Positions 16,082-24,486 of a stretch of DNA of 64,000 bases are shown here, piece by piece. How positions within the stretch are numbered: position 1 is the stretch's first letter; every line of letters starts with the position of its first letter. The stretch spans positions 100,633 to 164,632 of the forward strand of contig JALHJL010000001.1 of the NCBI GenBank assembly GCA_022839625.1, read 5' to 3'. A model generated the notes under the pieces. It was not told the origin of the DNA. It saw nothing but the letters and a program-made list of their open reading frames with translations, and made no database searches. The stretch comes from Phycisphaerales bacterium. Lineage in GTDB: Bacteria; Planctomycetota; Phycisphaerae; UBA1845; Fen-1342. The position numbers and the translations under genes were made by a program.

Positions 16082-16375
16082 ATGAACGCGATTGTCGAAG
16101 CCAAAGTGGCGGACTACTTGCGGAACTGGCTGCGCTACGACCCGTATGCCTGCGGGACGATTCTCGAGTGCATGCGGCGTGCGGCTACGGCCGGCGGATT
16201 TGACCTGGACGAACGCTTCCGCTACGCGAACCTCGGTTCCGGACCCGAGGGCCGCATCGCGTCGGGAATCGTCGACCGGGCCCTGATGGGCGGCGGCTGC
16301 GAAAGCAGCGACTACGCCATGCGCGCCCAGATCGACAACTGGGTCCGCTACAACCCGGTCAAAGGGAAGTTCTAG
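16082..16375 (+). CDS. Small hypothetical protein in the T6SS cargo block
   Basis: A 97-aa protein of unknown family, with AKVADYLRNWLRYDPYACG and LRYANLGSGPEG-like stretches and two similar segments (NWLRYDPY near the start, NWVRYNPV near the end). It has no signal peptide or membrane helix. AAGGAG at 16070-16075 sits 6 bases before the ATG, which marks it as a real gene despite its size. It follows the HPGN...GC protein by about 100 bp and precedes the sheath fusion. Immunity or adaptor roles are possible from context only. Confidence 0.6.
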   Translation: MNAIVEAKVADYLRNWLRYDPYACGTILECMRRAATAGGFDLDERFRYANLGSGPEGRIASGIVDRALMGGGCESSDYAMRAQIDNWVRYNPVKGKF

Positions 16376-16393
16376 ACCGGGTGCGCAGCGACG

Positions 16394-16454
16394 GTAGCGC
16401 TGGACCTCCGTGTCCAGCGCTGCGGAGGCGTCGGACACGGAGGTCCGACGCTAC
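16394..16454. repeat. Large inverted repeat (GTAGCG...GGACCTCCGTGTCC type) in the gap before the sheath fusion
   Basis: In the 298-bp gap 16376-16673, about 23-25 bp at 16394-16418 (starting GTAGCG and containing GGACCTCCGTGTCC) are mirrored at 16430-16454 (containing GGACACGGAGGTCC and ending GCTAC). The loop is about 11 bp. Each arm is itself nearly palindromic in the GGAC...GTCC part. A relative with CGTCGGAC...GTCCGACG ends lies at 36897-36963. The rest of the gap is GC-rich with no gene seen. It looks like a dispersed REP-type element rather than a terminator, since no T-run follows. Confidence 0.75.
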
Positions 16455-16673
16455 GCAGAGGCGGCCCGACACGCGCGCCCTTCCCAACAGTCGTGCGCGG
16501 CGGCGTGCCGCCTGCCCGCCGCGGCGGGCAGTGGCGCTCGGCGTGTGGTGATGAGAACCGCCCGCTACCGCTGGCAGCTTGGATCTGTGCGGCGCGAACC
16601 CGCGCGGCCCGGATGGACAACGGCAGCCGCACTACATTGGTCCGGCTGAATCGCGATACGATGGAGACTCGCC

Positions 16674-18488
16674 ATGACCGACGAACCGATGCCACCTGAT
16701 CTCGAAGTCGATCTGCCGCTGCCCGGCGGCCTGAAGGTCACGACCGGCCGGCCCTACCGGATGCTGCTCGTCAGCGACCTGCGCGGCTCGGACAGCGGCC
16801 GGCTGTCGGGTCCGCTCCGCGACCGCGTGGTCGAGGTGACGCCCGATGACTTCGATGAGGTCATGGCGACGGCGCAGCCTGCGCTGTCCTTCAAGACCAC
16901 CGATCCGACCAAGCCGGGCAACGAGATGGTGGCCATCGACCTCCGCTTCGATGCCCTGGCGGACTTCCAGCCGGCGGCCATCTTGCGGCAACTTCCCGCC
17001 ACGAGGGCATTGCTTGACGCGCGCGACCAGATCGTCGCGCGAATGCGCGGCAAGCTCTCCGCCACGCAGCTTACCGAGTCGATCGGCAGGGCCGCGTCAG
17101 CCGACCCGCAGCTTGCCTGGTTGCCCGGGGCTATCCACTGGGCCCCCGCGGCCCCCGGCCCGACGCCGGAGGCGGTCGACGACCTCCTCGGCCAGTTGGA
17201 TCTCGGAGAGGAGCCGTCCGACAAACCAGCCAAGCCGCCGAAATCACCCATCGGCGCTGCGGTCTCGGCCGTGGCCGCCGGCGGCGGACCGCAGATACCG
17301 GCCGAGGAATCCTCCGCGCTGCGACGGACGCTCGGACAAATCGACCAGCGCGCCGCGAGTTGGTTGAACGCCGTGCTGCATGCGCCGCCCGTGCAGGAGC
17401 TGGAGGCGCGCTGGCGCGCGCTGGCCTTCCTGGTCAGCCACCTGGATTTCCGCAAGGGGCTACGGGTCACGGTGTTGCACGCGCCGCGCCAGGAGCTGAC
17501 CCAACGCCTGGTGTCGCTGGTGATTGATCCGGTCTTCGACCAGGGCGCCGACGCCCCCGACCTGCTCGTCGTCGATATGCTCTTCGGCAACACCGCGCCG
17601 GATATCGAGATTCTCGACGAATTGGCCCAACACGCGGCCAGCCTGCCCGTGGTGGCCCTGGCCGGCGTGTCCGCGGAGTTCTTCGGCGTGAAGCACGCCT
17701 GGCAGGTGCCCTCGCTGCCGGCCTTCGTTTCGCTCTTCGACCAATGGCAGTTCGCGAAGTGGAAGACCCTGCGCGGCCAGCCGTACGCCCGCTCGCTGGG
17801 GGCCGTGTTCGGACGCGGCCTGCTGCGCGCGCCGTACGGCAAAGACGGTGGGGACGATCTCGAGCTGCGGTACCGGGAGGAATGCCTGGCGGAGAAGGAC
17901 TTCGTCTGGGCGAGCGGGCCGATCGCCGCCGCGTGCACCATCGGACGCAGCATGGCCGAGACGGGCTGGCCGACCGGGATGGTCGGCCGGCTGGAGGGCT
18001 TCGCCAGCGCGCTGGGCGGCAAGAAGGGCGACAAGCAGTTCGGCCCGGCCGACACGCAAATGCCGCTGGAAAAGGCCCAGGACATGGCGGTCGCCGGCCT
18101 CAACGCCGTGATCTGCTACAGGGACGAGACCCGGGTCGTGGTCTGCAACGGGTTCAGCGCGGCGCGGCCGACGCGCGGGGAAGGCTACGCCCTGCTCGAA
18201 GTCAGCCTGCCGTATCAGCTCTTCGCCAGCCGGCTGTCGAGCCTCCTGCTCGATCTGAAGCCGCACCTGAGCGGTCTCTCGCAGGAGAAGGTGGCCGCGA
18301 CGGCGCTGGCGCACGTCCGCGACTGGCTGACCGTGGCCGACGTGCCACCCGAGGAGCAGCAAGTCGCGGTCCAGGCACGGCCGCTTGACGACCAGCCGGA
18401 TTCGCTTCAGCTCGCGGTCACGGTCACCCCCCCGCCGCGGGTCCTCCCCGGCGGCGTGCCGGTGGTGCTGGGCTACCGGATTCGGTAA
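16674..18488 (+). CDS. Fused T6SS sheath protein TssB-TssC
   Basis: A 604-aa protein that joins both contractile sheath subunits in one chain. Residues 1-130 match TssB (PYRMLLVSDLRG, LRDRVVEVTPDDFDEVMA, PALSF, the ADFQPAAILRQLPATRALL block). After an Ala/Pro/Lys linker near 175-215, the remainder matches TssC (LNAVLHAPPVQELEARWRAL, the VVDMLFG and PVVALAG strands, LLRAPYG, WASGPIAAACTI, the ETGWPTGMVGRLEGF block). The ATG at 16674 follows GGAG at 16663-16666. The usual arrangement is two genes. It closes the T6SS cluster and ends 34 bp before a convergent gene. A specialised sheath, or the sole TssB source here, is possible; the fusion is seen directly in one uninterrupted frame. Confidence 0.85.
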   Translation: MTDEPMPPDLEVDLPLPGGLKVTTGRPYRMLLVSDLRGSDSGRLSGPLRDRVVEVTPDDFDEVMATAQPALSFKTTDPTKPGNEMVAIDLRFDALADFQPAAILRQLPATRALLDARDQIVARMRGKLSATQLTESIGRAASADPQLAWLPGAIHWAPAAPGPTPEAVDDLLGQLDLGEEPSDKPAKPPKSPIGAAVSAVAAGGGPQIPAEESSALRRTLGQIDQRAASWLNAVLHAPPVQELEARWRALAFLVSHLDFRKGLRVTVLHAPRQELTQRLVSLVIDPVFDQGADAPDLLVVDMLFGNTAPDIEILDELAQHAASLPVVALAGVSAEFFGVKHAWQVPSLPAFVSLFDQWQFAKWKTLRGQPYARSLGAVFGRGLLRAPYGKDGGDDLELRYREECLAEKDFVWASGPIAAACTIGRSMAETGWPTGMVGRLEGFASALGGKKGDKQFGPADTQMPLEKAQDMAVAGLNAVICYRDETRVVVCNGFSAARPTRGEGYALLEVSLPYQLFASRLSSLLLDLKPHLSGLSQEKVAATALAHVRDWLTVADVPPEEQQVAVQARPLDDQPDSLQLAVTVTPPPRVLPGGVPVVLGYRIR

Positions 18489-18522
18489 GGCACGCGCGGC
18501 GCGGGGTGCGCGACGTGCGCCA

Positions 18523-20811
18523 CTACTGCGGGCCAGACTCGTGCACGTCCACGATGCCCGCATCGATGCCCTGGCCGCCGGTAGTCTGCCGGCAATGCAC
18601 GGCGATGATGTTCTCCCCGATCAGGAGCGCTTCGTTGTCCTTGATCGGCACGAGTACGTAGCTGGTCGTGTACCCTTTCAAGGTTGCGACGAGCACGCCG
18701 TTGACGTACACCTCGCAGTCCTCGTCGTGATAGACCTTCAGGTGCGGTTCGACCGGCAGGTCGGCGAGCTTGAAGCGCCGGCGCAGCCAGATTTCGGGCG
18801 TGTCCCATCGCGTCCGCACCACGATTCCGGGGGTGCCCGGACGGCCGAAGCCCCCTTCCCCCACTGGCCAGAGGCGGTCCACGAAATCCAGGTACACCCA
18901 GTCCTCCGGCGGCTGGGCGGTCGTGTACCGCCACATGTGCGCGTTCGTCTCCGAGGTGGGCGAAAGCACCTGCACGCGCGGCGGGGGTCCGTACAGGCGC
19001 CGGTTGGCAGCCGCGACCGTCTCCGGGTCCATCTTGATCACGGCCCGGTCATAGGTCATCAGCCCGTTGACCTCGATCTCGACGTCCGTCGTCTGCGTAT
19101 ACACTGCCGCCGCCAGGCCCGGATCGCCGATGAGCAGGCGCAGCGTGCTCGTTAGATTGACGTACGCGCGGGTCAGCTCTTCCGGGGACGTGAAGTTGCG
19201 GTACCCCCAGTTCTTCTCCGCCTGCCAGGTATGGCCCGCCACCGGCAGCCCCAGCCCGCCGAATTCACCGAGGACTGGCGCCCGGCGGCGCTCCGGCTGG
19301 GGCGACGCCGGCCCGGGATAGGCGTGGACGTCGTGCACGTCGCCGGCGCCGGTTTCGTGCCAGCCGCTGGCGGCGTTCACGAGGCGGGTGGGGTCCCATT
19401 GGCGCACCAGGCCGACGATGCGTTCGGTGTCGTACTGGCCCCAGCCTTCGTTGAACGGCACCCACATCACGATGCACGGATGGTTGCGGAGCGCCGCGAT
19501 CATCCGCTCCAGTTCCAGCTCGAACTGGCGGGCGGACTCGGGCGTGCGCTGGTAATCCGGCGGCGCGTCCGTCTTGTCGCCGCTCGGCATGTCCTGCCAG
19601 ACGAGCAACCCGAGCTTGTCGCACCAGTAGTACCAGCGGCCGGGCTCGACCTTCACGTGCTTGCGAACCAGGTTGCAGCCGAGCTGCTTGAGCACCTCGA
19701 GGTCGTAACGCAAGGCCTCGTCGGTCGGCGCCGTGTAGAGCCCGTCGGGCCAGAAACCCTGGTCCAGCGGCCCGTACATGAAGAGCGGGCTGTTGTTCAA
19801 GAGCAGCCGGGTCCGGCCCCGCTTGTCCGGCCCGAGGCTGATCTTGCGCAGCCCGGCGTAGCTGGTCACCTCGTCGATCACGCGCTCCTCGGCGCCGTCC
19901 TTCCAGACCAGGCGCAGCCGCAGGTCGTACAGGAACGGGTCGTCCGGCGACCACAGCCGCGCGTCGGGCACGTCGATCTCGATGCTGGTGCCGTCTGCGT
20001 CGCTCTCGCCCTGCGCGACTTCGCGCCCCCGCGCCGTGACGCTGACGCGCAGCACGTGCGAACCGCGCAACGTCCGCGCGATGTAGCGTTCGTCGACGCT
20101 GATGCGGAAGCGCTTCTGGTCAACCTCCGGCGTGATGACGAGCCCGTCGATGCGCGACCCCGCCACGGGCTCCAGCCACACGCTCTGCCAGATGCCGGTC
20201 GTCGGCGTGTACCAGATGCCCTTGGGCTCGCGGACCTGTTTGCCGCGCGGCTGATTGCCGGCGTCCGTGGGGTCCCAGACGGCAACGACCAGTTCGTGCG
20301 GGTGCCCCGCGCTGCCGCTCGGGCCCTGAAGGGCGTCCGTGATGTCCAACGTGAACGGGTCGTACCCGCCGCGGTGCGGCTCGAATTGCTTGCCGTTGAC
20401 CCAGACCGTGGTTTCCCAATCGACGGCGCCGAAGTGCAGCAACACTTTCTTCCCAGCCCAGCTCTCCGGGGTCTCGAACGTTCGGCGATACCAGAGCCGC
20501 TCGTCCTCGCTGACGCGCTTCATCACGCCCGACAAGGCGGACTCGATGGGGAAGGGGACCAGAATCCGGCCGTCAAACTCTGTCGGCCGAGGTTCCGCCT
20601 TCGGCCGCACGACGTAGTCCCACAGCCCGTTCAGGCTCTGCCAATCCGGCCGGACCATCTGGGGCCGCGGGTACTCGGGATGGACACGGTCCGGCGTGAC
20701 CTCCCTCATCCAGCGGGTCTTGAGCGGTCCCTCTTGCGGCTGCCACTGGGCGTATGCCGGCACCGCCGCCGCGCACGCCAGAACCGCCACGGCAGTTCCC
20801 ACGTTCGTCAT
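18523..20811 (-). CDS. Secreted glycoside hydrolase family 2 enzyme
   Basis: A 762-aa enzyme with a signal peptide (MTNVGTAVAVLACAAAVPAYAQ). It has the GH2 order: sugar-binding domain (WQSLNGLWDYVVRPK, LWYRRTFETP, HFGAVDWETTVWVNGK), Ig-like domain, then a TIM barrel with the acid/base motif FNEGWG (Glu near residue 452) and a likely nucleophile in LGEFGG (near 515). A C-terminal galactose-binding-like domain follows (DCEVYVNGVL). GH2 includes beta-galactosidases, beta-glucuronidases and alpha-L-arabinofuranosidases or similar; substrate cannot be read from sequence. ATG at 20811 overlaps the stop of the upstream permease (ATGA), placing it last in the sugar operon. It probably trims glycans to feed the importer. 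Confidence 0.85.
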   Translation of the reverse strand: MTNVGTAVAVLACAAAVPAYAQWQPQEGPLKTRWMREVTPDRVHPEYPRPQMVRPDWQSLNGLWDYVVRPKAEPRPTEFDGRILVPFPIESALSGVMKRVSEDERLWYRRTFETPESWAGKKVLLHFGAVDWETTVWVNGKQFEPHRGGYDPFTLDITDALQGPSGSAGHPHELVVAVWDPTDAGNQPRGKQVREPKGIWYTPTTGIWQSVWLEPVAGSRIDGLVITPEVDQKRFRISVDERYIARTLRGSHVLRVSVTARGREVAQGESDADGTSIEIDVPDARLWSPDDPFLYDLRLRLVWKDGAEERVIDEVTSYAGLRKISLGPDKRGRTRLLLNNSPLFMYGPLDQGFWPDGLYTAPTDEALRYDLEVLKQLGCNLVRKHVKVEPGRWYYWCDKLGLLVWQDMPSGDKTDAPPDYQRTPESARQFELELERMIAALRNHPCIVMWVPFNEGWGQYDTERIVGLVRQWDPTRLVNAASGWHETGAGDVHDVHAYPGPASPQPERRRAPVLGEFGGLGLPVAGHTWQAEKNWGYRNFTSPEELTRAYVNLTSTLRLLIGDPGLAAAVYTQTTDVEIEVNGLMTYDRAVIKMDPETVAAANRRLYGPPPRVQVLSPTSETNAHMWRYTTAQPPEDWVYLDFVDRLWPVGEGGFGRPGTPGIVVRTRWDTPEIWLRRRFKLADLPVEPHLKVYHDEDCEVYVNGVLVATLKGYTTSYVLVPIKDNEALLIGENIIAVHCRQTTGGQGIDAGIVDVHESGPQ

Positions 20812-21776
20812 GACGAGGTTCTCTCCATGCTTCCGATCGGCCGCTGCGAACCGGCGGCCCGGGCTTGCACCAGTCGTTGTAGCAGCACAAACACCAGGAC
20901 CAGGAGCCCGATCGCGATCCGGGTCCACCAGGAACTGAGTGTACCTTCAAAAACGACGATCGTCTGGATGATACCATAGAGCAGCACGCCGAGCAGCGTG
21001 CCCGCCACGTGCCCCACCCCGCCGGACAGCAGCGTGCCGCCCATCACGACCGCCGCGATGGCGTCCAGCTCCAGCGTCGTGCCGGCCGAAGCGTTCCCGG
21101 AGGCGGTGTAGAACGTGTACACGATCCCCGCCGCCGATGAGCACAGCCCGCTGAGGGCATACACGCCGACCTTGGTGCGGCCGACCGGCAAGCCCATCAG
21201 CAGGGCGGAAGACTCGCTGCCGCCGACGGCGTACACGTTGCGGCCGAACCGGGTGTACTGGGCCACGTAGACCGCGATCAGCCATGCGCCGATGAACACG
21301 GGCGCGCTGTAGCCCGCCAGCCGCCCGTACCACGGATGCGTGATCGGGATGCTCTCGAGGCTGACCAGAAACCCCACGCCGCGCGCCAGGAACATGCCGG
21401 CCAGCGTCACCAGGAACGGCGGCAGCCGAAACACGTGGGTCAGAACCCCCATCCAGGCTCCGAACGCGGTGCCGAGCAGCATGACCGCCGGGAGCGCCAG
21501 CGCGGGATGCACGTTCAACCGGCTGATGAGCGTGGCGACCAAGATGCTGGTGCAGCCGATCACGGCGCCGACGGACAGGTCGATGCCGCCGGAGAGGATC
21601 ACGAATGTGAGACCGAGCGCCGCGAGCCCGAGAAACGCGTTGTCGGTGAAAAAGTTGGCCAGCACGGGCCACGAGAAGAAGTGCGGATAGCGCCAGCACG
21701 CCGCGGCGTACAGCAGCACACACACCGCGGTCGTGGCCGCGAGAGGGACGTATTGGCGTGGGAGCGCGAACCTCAT
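20808..21776 (-). CDS. ABC sugar importer permease, YjfF-like
   Basis: A 322-aa inner-membrane permease of the RbsC/AraH type with about 8-10 hydrophobic helices. It carries the family motif LTFVILSGGIDLSVGAVIG and, near the end, AIAAVVMGGTLLSGG. Its position as the second of two permeases downstream of an ATPase is the same as YjfF in the E. coli galactofuranose importer YtfQRT-YjfF. Start ATG 21776 overlaps the upstream permease stop (ATGA), with GAGG 8 bases upstream; another ATG at 21803 lacks a site. It ends in an ATGA overlap with the GH2 gene. Substrate is probably a furanose sugar, inferred from operon partners. Confidence 0.85.
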   Translation of the reverse strand: MRFALPRQYVPLAATTAVCVLLYAAACWRYPHFFSWPVLANFFTDNAFLGLAALGLTFVILSGGIDLSVGAVIGCTSILVATLISRLNVHPALALPAVMLLGTAFGAWMGVLTHVFRLPPFLVTLAGMFLARGVGFLVSLESIPITHPWYGRLAGYSAPVFIGAWLIAVYVAQYTRFGRNVYAVGGSESSALLMGLPVGRTKVGVYALSGLCSSAAGIVYTFYTASGNASAGTTLELDAIAAVVMGGTLLSGGVGHVAGTLLGVLLYGIIQTIVVFEGTLSSWWTRIAIGLLVLVFVLLQRLVQARAAGSQRPIGSMERTSS

Positions 21777-22780
21777 CCTGGGCGCCTCGCGCGCGCGAGC
21801 CATTCGCGCGGGGTCGCGGACTGAAGCAGACAAACCGCGAGCACCACCAGTGCTTTCACGACGAGCGTCAGCTCCACGGGCACGCCGCGCGTCAGGATCG
21901 TCGTCGTCAACGTCTGGATGATGAGCGCCCCGACGATCGTGCCCGGCAGGGAGAAGCGGCCGCCGGTCAGCGCGGTGCCGCCGATCACCACGGCCAGGAT
22001 TGCGTCGAGTTCGACGTACAAACCGGCGTTGTTGGCGTCGGCCGCCTTGATGTCGGACGACACCACGAGGCCGGCCGTGCCGGCGCACAGCCCGCAATAG
22101 GCGTACGCCAGCAGTTTCACCAGCCGGACGTTGACCCCCGCGTAGCGGCTGGCGGTCTCATTGTTGCCCACCGACTCGATGAACAACCCCAACGCCGTGA
22201 GCCGCGTCAGGACCGCGGTCAGGAGGAACATCACGGCCACGATGGTCACCGCGAACGGCAGGCCCCCCAGATACCCGCCGCCGATGAACGCGAAGCCGGG
22301 CTGGGCGAACGTAATGATCTGTCCATCGGTCAGAAGCTGCGCGATCCCGCGGCCGGCGACCATCAGGACCAGCGTGGCCACGATCGGCTGGATGCCGCAC
22401 ACCGCCACGAGCAACCCGTTCCACACGCCCGCGCCGGCGCACACGCCCAGCGCCAGGACCACGATGGGGGCCACCCCGAGGTCGGTCCGCGTGATCAGCA
22501 GGGCCGCCACGGAGCCGGCGATCGCAATCACGGCTCCGACCGAGAGGTCGATGCCGCCGGTCGCGATGACGAGCGTCATGCCGAGCGCGGTGAGCAACAC
22601 GGGTGCCGCGCGGTTCAGGACATCGACCGGGCTGCCGTACAGACGCCCCTCGATCCACTCCAGGCGGAAGAAGCCGGGCGTGCAAACGAGGTTGAACGCG
22701 AGCAGCAGCCCCAGCGCGCAGAGCGGCCAGATCAAGCGGTTCGAGGAGCGCCACGCCGTCTGCAACTCGGGCTTGTCCAT
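21773..22780 (-). CDS. ABC sugar importer permease, YtfT-like
   Basis: A 335-aa integral membrane protein of the ribose/galactofuranose permease family. Motifs: LGMTLVIATGGIDLSVGAVIAIAG, and DAILAVVIGGTALTGGRFSLPGT near the C-terminus. It pairs with the next gene as a two-permease system. The start is ATG 22780 (a GTG lies one codon upstream) with AAGG a few bases before it. The gap to the upstream ATPase is 7 bp. It ends with an ATGA overlap with the YjfF-like gene, so the two permeases are probably made in equal amounts. Confidence 0.87.
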   Translation of the reverse strand: MDKPELQTAWRSSNRLIWPLCALGLLLAFNLVCTPGFFRLEWIEGRLYGSPVDVLNRAAPVLLTALGMTLVIATGGIDLSVGAVIAIAGSVAALLITRTDLGVAPIVVLALGVCAGAGVWNGLLVAVCGIQPIVATLVLMVAGRGIAQLLTDGQIITFAQPGFAFIGGGYLGGLPFAVTIVAVMFLLTAVLTRLTALGLFIESVGNNETASRYAGVNVRLVKLLAYAYCGLCAGTAGLVVSSDIKAADANNAGLYVELDAILAVVIGGTALTGGRFSLPGTIVGALIIQTLTTTILTRGVPVELTLVVKALVVLAVCLLQSATPREWLARARRPG

Positions 22781-22787
22781 CACACCC

Positions 22788-24389
22788 TTATCCGGCGATC
22801 ATGCGCAGGACGGCGGTCAGGTTGATGTCGCCGCCACTCAGTTCGCCGACCTTGTTCCGCTCGCGCAGCACGACGACCCGTTGGCAGTCTCGGACGACCT
22901 CCTCGAGCTCGGAGGAGATGAACAGGATCGCCAGGCCCTGGTCCCGGAGCTGCGCGACGAGCCGTTCGACCTCGGCTTTGGCCCCGACGTCGATCCCGCG
23001 GGTGGGTTCGTCGAGGATGAGCAGCCGGGGCTGAGACGCGAGCCAGCGTGCCAGAATGACCTTCTGCTGCGTCCCGCCGCTCAGCTCGCTGACGGGCCGC
23101 TCCAATTCTCGTCGCACATGGAAGTCCGACCCCACCCTGCTGGGGCTGGCGATCCTGAGCGACTCGACGTAGTGCTGTGCGAGCCGCCGCTGGGTCCGCG
23201 GTGCCAGTCGGCGCCAGCCCGTGCGGGCCTGCAACGCCAGGATGATGTTCTCGCGCACCGAGAGTTGGGGGACCAGGCCCTCCGTCTTCCGATCTTCGGG
23301 GCAGAACCCCAGGCCGTGCCGGATGGCGGCGCGCGGCGAGCGCAATCCGCCGCCGCGGACCGGCCGGCCGTCGATCTCGATGTGGCCGCTGCTCGCCCGG
23401 TCGATACCGAACAACAGCCGCGCGGTCTCCGTCCGACCCGAGCCGAGCAGGCCGGCCAGGCCGACGACCTCGCCGCGGCCGATACACAGGTCCAACGGGT
23501 TCAGCGCACCGCGCCGGCCGAGGCCCGTGGCGCGCAGGAGCGGCGGGCCGGCGGCCGGGGCACCCACGCCGCGACTGTGCGGCTCCGGGCCTTCGGGGCC
23601 GCGTGGCGGCGACGGCCGGCCCGGGGTTCGGCCGCTACCGGCTTCGGCGCCAATCATCTTGGTGACCAGCTCGACCGGCGGCAGCTCTCCAACGGCGTAC
23701 TCGCCGACGAGCGCGCCGTTCCGCAGCACGGTCAGCCGGTCGGCGATTTCGTATACCTGGTCCAGAAAATGGGTGATGAAGATGATCCCCAGGCCGCGCT
23801 CCCTGAGCCTGTGCATGACGCCGAATAGCTCGGCGACTTCGCGGGCATCGAGGCTGGACGTGGGCTCATCGAGGATGAGGACGCGGGCCGCGATGTCCAA
23901 CGCCCGGGCGATCGCCACCATCTGCTGGATCGCGATGGAGAAGGTGTTCAGCGGGCGCGTCACATCGAGGGGCAGCTCCAGCCGGCTCAGGGCCTCCCTC
24001 GCCATCTGGTTGGTCCGCTTCCAGTCGATGCGGCCCCAGCGCCGCGGCTGGCGGCCGAGGAGGATGTTCTCGGCGACCGAGAGAAACGGAATCAGGTTGA
24101 TTTCCTGGTAGACCGTGCTGATACCGAGCAACTGTGCGTGCTGGGGCGAGCGCGGGTGGATCGGCCGGCCCGCGAGCAGAATCTCGCCGGCGTCGTGCCG
24201 GTGGACGCCGGTCAGGACTTTGATGAGTGTGGACTTCCCGGCGCCATTCTGGCCCAGCAGGGCATGGATCTCGCCGGCCCGCAGCGTGAAGTCCACCGCG
24301 CCCAGCGCGCGCACGCCCGGAAAGACCTTGGTGATCCCGCGCATCACCAGCAGCGGCATATCGTTCGATGCAGACACGCTCGGCACCAT
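22788..24389 (-). CDS. Double-domain ABC sugar importer ATPase, YtfR-like
   Basis: A 533-aa protein with two fused nucleotide-binding domains, as in RbsA/AraG/YtfR. The first has LLGQNGAGKSTLIKVLTG and LILDEPTSSLD. Its signature helix reads FSIAIQQMVAIARAL, so the canonical LSGGQ is degenerate. The second has the modified P-loop LAGLLGSGRTETARLLFG, SELSGGTQQKVILARWL and LILDEPTRGIDVG. ATG 24389 is chosen because GGGGGAGGAGT stands directly before it. That ribosome site lies inside a hairpin. A Gly/Pro-rich linker sits between the two domains near residue 245. It energises the two permeases downstream. Confidence 0.88.
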   Translation of the reverse strand: MVPSVSASNDMPLLVMRGITKVFPGVRALGAVDFTLRAGEIHALLGQNGAGKSTLIKVLTGVHRHDAGEILLAGRPIHPRSPQHAQLLGISTVYQEINLIPFLSVAENILLGRQPRRWGRIDWKRTNQMAREALSRLELPLDVTRPLNTFSIAIQQMVAIARALDIAARVLILDEPTSSLDAREVAELFGVMHRLRERGLGIIFITHFLDQVYEIADRLTVLRNGALVGEYAVGELPPVELVTKMIGAEAGSGRTPGRPSPPRGPEGPEPHSRGVGAPAAGPPLLRATGLGRRGALNPLDLCIGRGEVVGLAGLLGSGRTETARLLFGIDRASSGHIEIDGRPVRGGGLRSPRAAIRHGLGFCPEDRKTEGLVPQLSVRENIILALQARTGWRRLAPRTQRRLAQHYVESLRIASPSRVGSDFHVRRELERPVSELSGGTQQKVILARWLASQPRLLILDEPTRGIDVGAKAEVERLVAQLRDQGLAILFISSELEEVVRDCQRVVVLRERNKVGELSGGDINLTAVLRMIAG

Positions 24390-24392
24390 ACT

Positions 24393-24481
24393 CCTCCCCC
24401 TCTTAGGGGGAGGTTGGATGGGGGTCAATCCCGCCGGCGGGCGTAAGTCTTACCCTCCCCCGATCCCTCCCTGAGAGGGAG
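24393..24481. repeat. Inverted-repeat element between GH127 and ATPase genes, covering the ATPase ribosome site
   Basis: An 8-bp stem (CCTCCCCC / GGGGGAGG) with a 5-base loop lies at 24393-24413. A second small hairpin, CTCCC-TGAGA-GGGAG, lies at 24467-24481, with a GCCGGC centre between. In the minus-strand mRNA the first hairpin ends 3 bases before the ATG at 24389 and contains its GGGGGAGG ribosome site. The outer parts (TCCCCC...GGGGGA and CCCTCCC...GAGAGGGAG) resemble REP-type palindromes. It may cap translation of the importer relative to the enzyme, or be only a repeat insertion. Confidence 0.65.
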
Positions 24482-24486
24482 CGGAG

